Shown piece by piece: positions 37,040 to 47,363 of a stretch of 64,000 nt of DNA. A program made the translations under genes and the position numbers. Position 1 is the first letter of the stretch; every line of letters starts with the position of its first letter. The stretch lies in NCBI GenBank assembly GCA_018398805.1, contig JAGFBZ010000006.1, positions 1,054,001 to 1,118,000 of the forward strand, read 5' to 3'. The notes below the pieces were generated by a model that had not been told where the DNA came from, did no database searches, and saw only the letters and a list, made by a program, of their open reading frames with translations. Source of the DNA: Hirundichthys speculiger (Eukaryota > Chordata > Actinopteri > Beloniformes > Exocoetidae).

Positions 37040-37139
37040 TGAATTTGCGCAATCGTGGTAGGCCGGTATAGTAAAAATCTCTACCGTTAGCTACATTTAT
37101 ATCATTCCTACCATATACCGTTTACACCGCCCAGTGCTA
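37040..37139 (-). mobile_element. hAT-like terminal fragment (tagcactgggcggt)
   Basis: On the minus strand it begins tagcactgggcggtgtaaac, then ggtatatggtaggaatg and tttttactataccggcctac. This resembles the fish hAT ends that read 'TAGGGCTGGGCGGTATACCGGT'. It faces the unrelated-looking hAT end at 35800 but is not a clear partner. Confidence 0.5.
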
Positions 37140-37176
37140 ACACACAGTATATATCTGTCTAAGATGAGGCTTTCTC

Positions 37177-37359
37177 TCTCGGGCTGCCCAGTGGTGCAGT
37201 GGTTGAGGCAGGCGGCCCGTGTACAGAGGCTACAGTCCTCGTGCAGGCTGGTCGCGGGTTCGACTCCCTGCCCAGAAAACCCTTCGCCGTTCTCTCTGCC
37301 CTGTTTCCTGTCTCTCCTTCACTGTCAAATAAAGGCCACTAGTGCCAAAAAATAAAAAA
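37177..37359 (+). repeat. tRNA-derived SINE with target-site duplication
   Basis: The element of about 183 bp sits between direct repeats aagatgaggctttctc (37161-37176) and aagatgaagctttctc (37360-37375), a 16-bp duplication with one mismatch. The head has a Pol III promoter: an A-box-like tggtgcagtggttgaggc and a B-box ggttcgactcc (37258-37268). The body ends in caaataaaggccactagtgcc followed by an A-rich tail. It is therefore a complete LINE-mobilised SINE in the sense orientation of the host gene. I do not name the family. Confidence 0.85.
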
Positions 37360-39334
37360 AAGATGAAGCTTTCTCATTCCCTGTGAGACAGGAGAGAGAA
37401 CTGGAGATTGAATAAAAATGAATGTTTCGTTCAATATAAACTCAGCTTGATCAGAATATAAAGTAAAAAATATATTTTATTTTTTTTTTTTTTTTGACAG
37501 TTTGTCTGGCTTCAAAAATCCCTGTCCTCCTTTGTTAAAATGTATTTATTTATTTTTTCATATGTGACTACTCTGAGTTGATTCGTTTGTCCATTGTATA
37601 TAAGGAGGAAAATGAAACAAAAATCCTTTTTCTCATCTCATCTTCCTTATAAATCTCATCCAAGTTTTCCCATCACCCCTTGTTTATCCCTTTTTCTACC
37701 CCTTTTATAATTAGCTCCCCATAAACTCACTCACTATTCCCCCTCCTGTCTCTATTTTTTGAAACACCCCCTCGTCTCCCGTTCTGTCTTTATTCCCATT
37801 ATTCCCACTCTCCCCAGCGCCTCCCTGCCTCCCCCCGCCTTGTCTTCATCTTTGCCCTCTTCATTTCTCTGCAGAGCTTCACCTCTCTCTGAGGCTTTGC
37901 TTTGTAATTAATTCTTAATTAGAACACTTGTTTATCTTTGTTGCTTAAAGATGCCCGTGCGTATGTGTGCTCGTGCAGACCTCTTAGCAGAGCTGTTATG
38001 CTAAGTGGCTCCTTAATTTGCTTCCTCTGATTGGTTCTGTGTAGGAGGGGAAGTTAGAAGGTATGAGAATATACTGAAAAATCAATAATGTCTTCATGAA
38101 ACTCACACATGCACACACGGTTTTCAAACACATTTAGAGATTTAACATTTTCAGTGTCGGGGTGTTCATTAAAAGAGAGTTTCTCTTTTCCTTTCCTTTT
38201 TTTCATCTTGATGTCAAGTTCTCAGATCAGCTTCCCTCTTTTCTGGGATCGTGTGTGACCCTGCAGTGACCCTGCAGTGGTCTGAACTGGCCGTCCGCCA
38301 ACACTGACACTTCAGAATCAGTCCCACATACGTAAAACTTATAAATGATCTTGTAAGGATGTGTCTTTTTAAAGTTAAAACCAAAATGTTTATAAATCAA
38401 TAGATCAGAGGACAAATCAGCTTCCATTTCCACATACTGAAATTCACACAAACTGCTAATAAACTACTTGAACAGTTAAAATAAAATTCAGAAGATGTAA
38501 ATGTAGTCGTTCTTGTCCGTAATATTTTATTCTGCAAAAGTCCAAGCCCCTGCGTGAACACTTCTGTCTTCGTGTACATTATTAGCTTGTTTTCAGACTT
38601 CAAACAGACAATTAATCTCCACACATGACACATTCGATACGAGCGAGTGGCTACGTATGTATTTGGGTCACTAAGCACCTCTGCGTCCTGGGCTGCAGGT
38701 TCATTTCCAAACCAAGCGGCTGTGATTCACTTCAATCAGTCAAGAAGAATGGAAGAAAGAAAAGAGAGAGGAGCGAATGTCTATGTGAGTCAGTAGAGGT
38801 AAAGACAGCTAAAGAAATTTACGAAAAAAACCATGAGGCAAGAGGACAGTCCTAATCTTTATAAATTAACATGAAAAAAGACAGTAAAGAAAAAAAAAAT
38901 AAAACTATATATATATTCAGTATTCTACAAGCTTTTGAACCTTCACAGGAAGTAAGCAGTCATACAGAATTCGCTTCACAGAAAAAAGAAAAAAAAAATC
39001 ACTCAATCACCTCTATTTTTCCCTCCATTCTGTGCGGTTAAGAGGATCAAAGTGCCCTCCAGTTCAAAGGATGCCACCAAGCAAGTCAGGGTCCGTTAAG
39101 TTCAAAGCAGCGACACAGTTCAACAAACCAAAGTTAGTGCCCCTCTTTTAATCCTATATATTTCGCATAAAAAACATAATAAAAATCATCTGCTCATAGG
39201 GTATCTATGTATTCAGCAAATATAACTTCAGACAAAACTATAACATATATATGTTTTTAATTAATTAATTTAGTTTTTTTCCACTGTGCTTTTATTGTTT
39301 TTCACAAAAAAGAAGCAAAAATAAGAAAATCAGT

Positions 39335-40670
39335 TGGTAGTATGAAGTAGGTCTGTTATTCAGAACCTTGTGGGTCAGCGTTTAGCAGCAACACTGGGAA
39401 AGAGTCTTTTCCTGTATGACCAGTGTCTCCCATTCTTCTTTACAGCACTGCTTCAGCTCAGTTCATTGTTTTAAGGCATTTGCACAGTTCTCTAAAGAAC
39501 CTACCAAACCATTTCATTTCATTTGGATTGAGGTCTGGAATTTGAAAAGGCTGTTCCAAATCCTTGATTCTTTTATTTTTTCTTATCCTTGAATCATTGT
39601 CCTGCTGCGTGATCCAGTTTTTACCAGACCTTCGATGTCAGACAGATGACCTGACATCTACATCTAGAATATTCCGGTATTCAGAGGAAATGATGGTCCA
39701 CTCAATGACTGCGAGGTGCCAAGGTCCTCTGGCTGCAAAACAACCCCAAACCATCAACCCTCCACCACCGTGCTTGACAGGGGATGTGAGGGGACAATGC
39801 TGAAATGCTGTGTTTAGTTAATTCCAAACTGGGCATTGTGGTCAAACAACTCCACTATGGTCTCATCCATTGGACATTCCTCAAGAGACCTTGAGGTTTG
39901 TTCAGATGCAGCTTTGCAAACTTCATCTGTGCTTCTATGTTCCTCTTAAAAAGGAGAATCTTTCTCCTGCCAAGCCTTATAAACAAACCATACTGGTTCT
40001 TCTAATTATTCTATCACAATTGTTAATGTTTAGAAAAAACTCAGCCAGGCTTGTAGTGTCTGGAAGGGAAGTTGTACCTAGTTGCAAATTGCCTCTTTAA
40101 ATCCCATGAAAGCAGCCAGGGGGTATTTAATAAAGACATTATAAAAACCATCTGGTTATTGTGGGTCAATGCAGAAGGCAGAATCACTGCTGTACAGGCA
40201 TCCATTCATTGTAACACTGCACACTGCTTCTACACTGTAATATACTTATTATGCTTTATAACAGGAAGGAATTTATTCCATATGTTCGAATCAAATCAAA
40301 TCAAATCAAACTTTATTTATACAGTGCTTTTCATGCCCTCAGGCAACACAAAGTGCTTTACATAAAAAAAAAAGATAAAAATTAAAAACATTAAAACAAA
40401 ATAAAAGCTGTCACACACCCCAAAGTCACAAAGCCATCCTCCCATTACCCCTCACCCCCCCCATGCACCCCAAACAAAACAAAACTCCCTCTTTTTTTTT
40501 TTTTTTTTGTCTAAAGTTAAAGTAAAATTAATGTTGAGCTGATGATGATTAGTAGCTCCTAGCTGCAGCTTATTACTATAGCCCCTTTATTTTGTTTGTT
40601 TTCATTTTGTGCTCATTTGTTATTAAAGGCATAGTGGAAAAAGGGGTCAGGGGTCACTAACTTTTGCACA
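39335..40670 (-). mobile_element. Degenerate Tc1-like transposon
   Basis: On the plus strand the phrases tcattgtcctgctgcgtgat, cagacagatgacctgacat, ctagaatattccggtattca, caaaacaaccccaaaccatc and ctccaccaccgtgcttgaca are the reverse of a fish Tc1-like transposase (DDE region plus ND.KHTA-type blocks). The outer right side, ggggtcactaacttttgcac followed by aactgta, is a terminal sequence typical of such elements. No long open frame survives. A retroelement tail (40288-40495) has inserted into it. Confidence 0.55.
40288..40495 (-). repeat. Retroelement 3' tail inserted in Tc1 remnant
   Basis: (TCAAA)n at 40288-40309 followed by ctttatttatacagtgcttt and caaagtgctttacataaaa is the reverse-oriented common fish LINE/SINE end. 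It has a poly-A stretch and a C-rich part (40450-40465). Confidence 0.6.
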
Positions 40671-41267
40671 ACTGTATTTAATTTCAATATAGATTCATCA
40701 AATACAAGTTTTCCCCTTTAAGAAAATTAGCGTTTCCTGCTGAAGAAATGATGGAGATCTGTTAACCTTTATTCAACCCAATGGTATCTAAAATGTTTTT
40801 GACATAAAATTAAGAAAACTCCAAGCAAGCATATAGGAAAGATATGCTGAAACAAAATTAGAGATGGAGAAGAAAGTAAAAGCTCTCTTTTTTTTAAATA
40901 AGACAAACTGACGACAATGAATGTCTGTTTTTTTTTTTTTTTTCCCTCATGAACCTAATCTGGAACTGAAGAACAAGCCGCCTTATGCTTAGTTACATAA
41001 TCCCATCCGGGAGATGCTAACTCCAACCACAATGTCCCCGTGGGCCACTCAAGCTTCTGCATCGGAGTAGCTGGGGGTGGAGGCCCGCGCTCGAGTACAC
41101 ATTAGCAGCAATCTAAACAAGAAAGGACAATCTAGCCACCAGAGTGTAGACTTGGGGCCACTGAAAACCTCTCCAAACTCAGCGTTTTGCAGCCATTGGC
41201 TTGACTGGTACCGAACGAAGGGTGGAGGAGAGAAGGTAGAAGAAGTGGGGAAAGGAGGAGTAGTTAA

Positions 41268-42352
41268 AGGTATGGTGGGAGATCTTTGAAAAATGGTTCC
41301 AGCAATCCAACTCAAGTGAGATTTTGAAAATATACACTCCCTCCCTCCTCCCAAAGGCTCCGCCTCCTCCTCTTCAGCCCACCCCTCAAAACCACGCCTT
41401 CACATGATTCACGACTACATGAAAGCCCACGCTGTCTTAAGCGGTCACGGAAGTTCACGAGCATTCGTGAGCACTCACGTCAATTTGCCAACAACAAGTA
41501 GCATCAGAGTGGCTGGCTAACTTCAAGCCATGGCGTCTTCTCCGTCAAGGATAACAACAGCCTACCTAACGGTGTCACACATAGTACTGTAGCCTAGTTG
41601 ACAGAGTTGGTAGCTTAGCGAAACACGCTGGAATATGTTCGTCATGTCACTCGATGGACAATAATTTTGTCATCATCTTTCATTTTCTCATTGACTGGGT
41701 GAATAAGCCTACAATACCCGTAACCGATCAGCATGTTGAAATATTATATAATCAGAACGGCATCATCTTACCTATCCAGTAAAAACTGCGCCATTTTGGC
41801 ATCGGTCTAGAGCCCCTTTTCATTTTTTAGCTGGCGCCAGCGCTGGAAAGCCGTACCGATAACCACTCTTGTTCTGTTTCGTTCTTCGGTTAGCTTCCGC
41901 ATGGCTGTTGCTTTTTCAACAACAGTTTTCTCTTTGATTTTGCTGTTGGTTGACGTCTTCTTCTCTGCCATTGTTGCAACGAAATGATCTGTGCGAGCTA
42001 ACTTGATTTCTGGCTTTCAAATAGCAACGCTGTGTCCGCTCACCTGATTGCCAGAGCTGTGGGAGGTCCTCGAGTAACGAAACTGTGAATGCACAAGATG
42101 GGGGGGGGGGGGGGGGGGGGGGGGGTGGGGGGGTGCCTTGATATTTGATGAGCATATTAGGCAGCCAATAAATGTAAAGATGATCAGTACATTGAGTGGT
42201 CAGAGTTTTCCTCTGATTACACCCTTTAGACCAGACCAAAACGTTTCATTTTCTTTTGCAAACATTCTATTTCAGTGGGTGCAATGGGAATGTGAAAAGG
42301 TTTTCATGCAATATTGTAAAAAATGCTGCAAAAAAGATCTCCCACCATACCT
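41268..42352. mobile_element. TTAA-flanked non-autonomous DNA transposon, 1,085 bp
   Basis: The ends are inverted: aggtatggtgggagatcttt at 41268-41287, and its complement aaagatctcccaccatacct at 42333-42352. TTAA occurs immediately outside both (41264-41267 and 42353-42356). TTAA is the target site duplicated by piggyBac-type transposases, so I infer that superfamily, although the terminal bases are not the usual CCC. No transposase motif is present. The interior contains a 26-nt G run. Confidence 0.75.
42100..42133 (+). repeat. Poly-G run (26 + 7 nt)
   Basis: There are 26 consecutive G followed by T and seven more G. It lies inside the TTAA-flanked element, on the sense strand of the gene. 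Its length may be unreliable in any assembly. Confidence 0.85.
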
Positions 42353-43574
42353 TTAAGCTAACAGAGGCATGGAGGAGGAAGAGCAGACGGGGGGGGGGGA
42401 TTGACTAATTGATAGAAGCAGAAAATAGAAGACAAAGAGAGTGACGAAAAGTAACAAGAAGACAGAGCAAGAGGGAGCACAACAGGGAGGAAATGAGATG
42501 GGCTAAAAATGGCAGAAGTTGGCGCAAAGCGGGAGAAAGACCAAGAATTACAGAGCAAGAACGATTGAGAGAAAAGAAGAGGGCCCAGCGGAGGTTTAGA
42601 CCTTCATGTAACAGTCCTTTGGAAGTCCAAAGAAGCACAGAGGAAGAGTGAAAAGGGCCAGAGATACTGGGAAACTGAAACAGCGAGAGAGGAGATGAGA
42701 GCAGGGCAGTTCTAATGCAATTATGGCTCTGGAAATTGAAAGTACAATTCTCCCTGGGATCTTTGCCGGAGTGGTGCGTGTGTGTGTGCGTGTGTGTGTC
42801 TGGGTGTGTGCGAACGTGCACGTGCACACACATGGTTGGATAGGCTGGTCGCTCTCATATCCACCAAATGTCTTCATCCCTCCTCCCTTCTGCTCTCCTC
42901 GTCTCTCCCTCTCAGAATTACTCTCTCATTTTACAGTCCCCTCCCTCTCTTTAAACTCTACACCCCTCTCTCTCTCTCTCCCCTCTTTTTCTCCTCTTTC
43001 ACTCTTCACTTCCCGCCCTAGCTCCATCCATCTATTTCTGTCTCTCTCCTTCCCTCAATCTCTCCCCACTTTTTTCATTTCATTAATTTGTGAAGAGGAA
43101 AGCAAAATGTCAACTGCTTTGTATTTACATTTTGTGTTTTGCTGTTTTGCTGATGCTCCTCTTCATTTTAACCCAACTAAAAGCACCACAGCATTGCAAA
43201 TGTCAACTTTTCTTTTTTCAATTTATGTTTCTTTTTAGATGCCAAACAATCAAAGAAGCCAAACAACAGACAGTGTTTACCAGAATAGGCGTATCAAGTA
43301 TGTGTGGTTTGAAAAAAGTTTGATTTTAAAGTTAGGCTTACATAAATATAATTGCAAATTTTCCATGTTATTGTTGTTTCAGTTTTCAGAAATTACTTCA
43401 TTATGGAGATTTATGTAGATTAAATGTAATTATGTTCATGATCTAGACTAAATGTATTTAAATAAAAGCTGCATTACTGTTTGTAAGATATTATTGAACA
43501 TACCTGTATTCCTGAAAGACATAATTAAATGTCCAAAGTTAGTCTTAAATTAGCAGTTAATTTATTGAAAGTGG

Positions 43575-43690
43575 TTCTGCGATGGACTGGCCACCTGACC
43601 AGAGTGTACCGCCTCACCTTTCAACATTTGATGACCGCTGGGACAGACTCCAGCAGAGCCCTGTGACCATGGATGACGTTGAAGTGGAGA
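43575..43690 (+). repeat. RTE/SINE-type 3' tail remnant
   Basis: gcgatggactggccacctga, cagagtgtaccgcctcacct and tgggacagactccagcagag match the familiar 'gatggactggcgacctgtccagggtgtac...gctccagcagacccccgtgacc' tail of fish RTE-like elements. No coding part is present. Confidence 0.6.
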
Positions 43691-44735
43691 GAAACTAACC
43701 TAAAATAATTGGTTTCTTAGCTCATTAAAAGAATAAACCCTCATGAACAAACACCTCTTAGCTTACATACAAATAAATACACTCATGAAGGGAATTCACA
43801 AACACTAAACCCGCTCTAATTACTTCTGTGCATTACTACCACAGCCTGATGTAAATACTGGGCCCAAGAAGGCTGCTGACCCCATTTACACTCATTATTG
43901 GTGAGTGTAAAAACCCTTTCCCCCCCGCTCCCAGTGTGTTTTAATTTTTCCAAAGATTCAGTCATTGTTTGCCGTGCTGGCAGTGGGACAGGAAGGACGA
44001 AGGTTAGGCATGCGCTGATTTCCCCAGAAACGGGGTGATTGACTCTCTCGTACCCCCAAAGGCTTGTTAGTTTCTCATTAGGAGCTGCAATTAGTGTCAT
44101 GTCAGACAGGCAGGTGGGACAGTGAGAGACTCTTGAAATTGGCCGCAGAGATGAAGGATACACTTCACCAGATGCAGATAATAGAGAAACGAGGACTAAT
44201 GGAATTAATCTTAAACTGAATATTTTCAGATGTTGCAAAACGGTGGAACGAGCAGGACTGGAAACCAACTGGGATATGTTTAGTTTATTTCAGTCACAGT
44301 TAACTATCTTGTCTTGGCTGGCTTAGTTTATGCTGCTACGTGTTAAAGCAACAGCTGCTGGATGAACTGAGAGTGAAGAAAAGTTCCAATCTGCAATTTT
44401 ATCTTGAGCTCCTGACATGGGTTCCAGGCTAAATACAAGAATAGGAATCCAAAGCTACATCATGAGGCTCACGAATGTCCGTCGTGACAGCGGAGCACCT
44501 CCAGGGTTCTGCCAGTCCTCAACGAAGAACTTCCTTGTAGAACCTTTTTCTCATAATCTGCCAAAACATCCTCATTTCCAGTGTTACAATCGACACAACA
44601 TCCGAGAAAAGTGCTGCTAGAGCTGAAATAAGGAGCTCTGCTGGGACCAGCTAACGGTCGGCCCGCCACTCACGGGAATAGCTGGGTTATAGTATGGGGA
44701 AGCTTCGCCCAACTTGTAAGCGTCACCCAACTTCT

Positions 44736-45047
44736 TTTTTTTTTTTTTTTTTTTTATTCAAATTTTTATTTGGAACAAAGGTGATACATGTTATACATTA
44801 TTTCATAATTACATCCTGTCCCTGTTTTTGATATAAGGTTTAAATAAAAAAAAATAAAAAATAAAAAAATCCACCTAAAACAATTAATACTTGAAACATC
44901 TCAGAGTCATAATATATTAAAAAAACAAAACAAAAAAAAAAAAAAAAAACAGTAAAGTAGCTCAGAAACTTAGGGGGAGTTAGTGAATTACTCTCTTCTA
45001 CTAGAAATTAATTAAAGTCCAATCTAAAAGAGGATACATATTCAATC
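44736..45047 (-). mobile_element. Poly-A retro-insertion with 12-bp target duplication
   Basis: The direct repeat cacccaacttct flanks the segment exactly (44724-44735 and 45048-45059). The insert opens with about 20 T, so its poly-A tail lies on the minus strand. Then come attcaaatttttatttggaa and further A/T-rich sequence with a second A-rich run near 44926-44949. The structure is that of a LINE-mediated insertion, either a 5'-truncated L1-like 3' end or a processed transcript. No coding sequence was recognised in the 312 bp. Confidence 0.8.
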
Positions 45048-45391
45048 CACCCAACTTCTATTATTTTTTTGGACAGTTTTAACTTGAGATCAATGAAGAT
45101 TGATTGATTTTTGGAGCCACCTCAGTGGACAAACTCCAACTTTTCCTACTTTTTTCCTACTTCTAATTCCTGGCATATGTACAGGTGTTAACTGCTCTTG
45201 GGTTCTGGCGACCACCCTAAAGCCTCTTTTGGATTCGATATAGACACATAGATATCTATAAATTCTACCTTTTAAGGTCAGGTATATCACAGCTGTACCT
45301 GAGTACAGTAATGCCTGCAGTTTTGGATGGCATTATCAACATGTGAGGGGAATCCACCTGTGAAAACTTCCTGGTTTCGAGAGAGGATGGG

Positions 45392-45450
45392 ATGGCCTGG
45401 CATCAGTCCTGACCTCAACCCAACTTAAACACTTGTGGAATTAGCTGATC
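45392..45450 (-). mobile_element. Tc1-like scrap
   Basis: tggcctggcatcagtcctgacctcaaccc followed by acacttgtggaattagc resembles the plus-strand codons for [15 protein letters not shown] of Tc1 transposases, with indels. It is a very short relic; strand assignment and limits are weak (the coding sense reads on plus). Confidence 0.35.
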
Positions 45451-45529
45451 GAGATTTCAAGAGCAAAAATACCATTCAGACTGAGACCTCAAATCCAAGG
45501 TGAGTTGAAAAGGAGACGTCGTGGATGTA

Positions 45530-46696
45530 AATGAGAAAGTTTACAACTGTTCTCTTGATCACAATTGGGAATGTGAGATCTTGCAAATAAAATGGATGAC
45601 CTTGGGGCACTGACAAGGATACATCTAGACTAACAGCAATGCAGTAGTACATGTTTGGCCGAGATGTAGCTTCAGGAGCATATTCCCACATTCAACATTT
45701 CTTGGCTGAAAAACATCAGCATTTCTTGGCTAACGAGGTGTGGCAAAAGCAAGACTAGTAGTATTGCAGTGCTTGTCAACAATAGATAGTGTAATCCAGG
45801 ACTATTTTATAGCGAAATATAATTCCTGCAGCCATGGATTTTGAACTGTTATCTGTACATTTTCATCCACATTATATACCAAGAGAGTGCACCAGTGTTA
45901 TTTTAGTGGCAGTATACATCCCACCATCAGCTGGTGTCAACACTGCATGTGATCAGTTGTGACTAAGCTACAGAAACAATAATCCAGTACGTTTATGGAG
46001 ATATCTGGAGATATCTGGCTATTTCAACCACCCCTCTATCTCTGCCACATTTCTAATGTTTCAACAATTTGTGAACTACTTTACTGTTCACAATCCGGTC
46101 TTTCTTACCTCCTCTCACAAATCCTTTGTTTGGAGGTAACCTGTGACCTAAAGAATTGCGAGGTGGTGGTCCAGCAGCATCTTTGTGGCATGAAAGCTCC
46201 ACTGTCTTGTCATGGACAGAAAGGCCCTGCAGAGAGTGGTGAGGACGGAGGTGAGGATCATTGGGTTTACGCGGTCCTCTATAGAGGATGTGGCCCAGAA
46301 ACGGCCACAGGGGAGGGCGACCACTGTACTCCATGACCCCACCCACCCCTGCCAAGGACTGTTTTCTCTCCTGCCATCAGGCAAAAAGTTCAGGAGCCTG
46401 CACTGCAGCTCTGCAAGGTTCCAAAAAAGCTTTTATCCAGCAGCCGTCAGGCTGTTAAACAGACAATAACAATTCCAACTCTGACACTAACCACTGCAAC
46501 CTACTTGCAATAATCAGTGTATAATTTATTGTCATTTAAGTGTCATTTGCACTGTTATATTTCATAGTCATTTAGATTTTATTTTTTTGCATGGACTTTT
46601 ACATCTGTATTTTTAATCTGTGCGACCTCCACTCGAAATTTCAAACTTCAGTGATGTAGCCTGAATGAGGACAAAGGAAATCTTGAACCTTGAATC
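45530..46696 (+). mobile_element. L2-like LINE, internally deleted
   Basis: The 5' part (45560-45965) encodes pieces of the apurinic-like endonuclease: NVRS, KMDDLGALTRIHLD, then PAAMDFELLSVHFHP, YIPRECTSVILVAVYIPPSAG. It then jumps, near 45970-46200, to the end of the polyprotein: a frame from 46212 reads MDRKALQRVVRTEVRIIG, then SGKKFRSLHCSSARFQKSFYPAAVRLLN. The whole reverse transcriptase core is missing, leaving endonuclease and C terminus only. The 3' UTR ends at gaaccttgaatc, the same style of tail as the LINE ending at 58150. It carries stops and is non-functional. Confidence 0.75.
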
Positions 46697-47321
46697 TTTC
46701 TCAAATTACAGTTTTTACAAATCCAAAGGTTTTTTTTGTTTGTTTTTTGTTTTTTTTTAATATAAATCTAAACCATCAGGCCATTCCTAATTGCTTTCTA
46801 AATTATTTTTTTCACTGGACCATTTTTGATCCCATATTTAGAACCCTACTGATTCATCTTTCCACCATCTTTGCGTTCCTACGTCATTCAGCAATGCTTC
46901 CAAGCAACTATGTGGGGGGGAAAAAAAAAAGTCATACTTCTCATTGCACTAATAATTTTTGACTCCTTTGGATCAAAGCAGGGATTACAAAACTCTTGAA
47001 ATAACTCCCAGTGAAAGAGTGGAAATTTGGCTCATCCTCAGTTTTTGCATGATTAGTCTGAATTCTTCTACGAAACATTTCAGCATTTGGCCAGCATTTA
47101 GCCGAGAGCAATTACTCTGTCTAACATAGATTTGATTTTCTACCGCACAAACGCGCACACACTCAATCACATGAACACTCGAGTATATAAAAGTTGCATA
47201 GACACATACTCAAACTCACACACACAAGTGCGATGCAGCCAAATAAATGAGGCGGGACTCCTCGGGCCTAATAGTCTGGCTGTAATTAACATTGTCATAG
47301 TGATAATAGCCATTTATCCCT

Positions 47322-47327
47322 GACATA

Positions 47328-47361
<34 letters not shown>
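47322..47361. repeat. (CA)n microsatellite
   Basis: This is a CA/AC tract of about 40 bp in non-coding sequence. Confidence 0.95.

Positions 47362-47363
<2 letters not shown>

Noticed and set aside
37181..37270. Functional tRNA gene
   Set aside because: A and B box-like motifs are present, but the cloverleaf is not complete and the sequence continues into a SINE body and A-rich tail with a target duplication.
42723..43238. 171-codon frame rich in Ser, Leu and Pro
   Set aside because: It translates (GT)n and CT-rich low-complexity sequence. It has no conserved motif and no codon-like pattern.
43816..44268. 150-codon minus-strand frame
   Set aside because: No motif, signal peptide or homologue is recognisable, and it lies antisense in an intron. 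A length like this is possible by chance in 64 kb, so I do not call it.
47322..47361. CRISPR-like or satellite array
   Set aside because: It is simple (CA)n. No direct-repeat/spacer structure occurs anywhere in the window.
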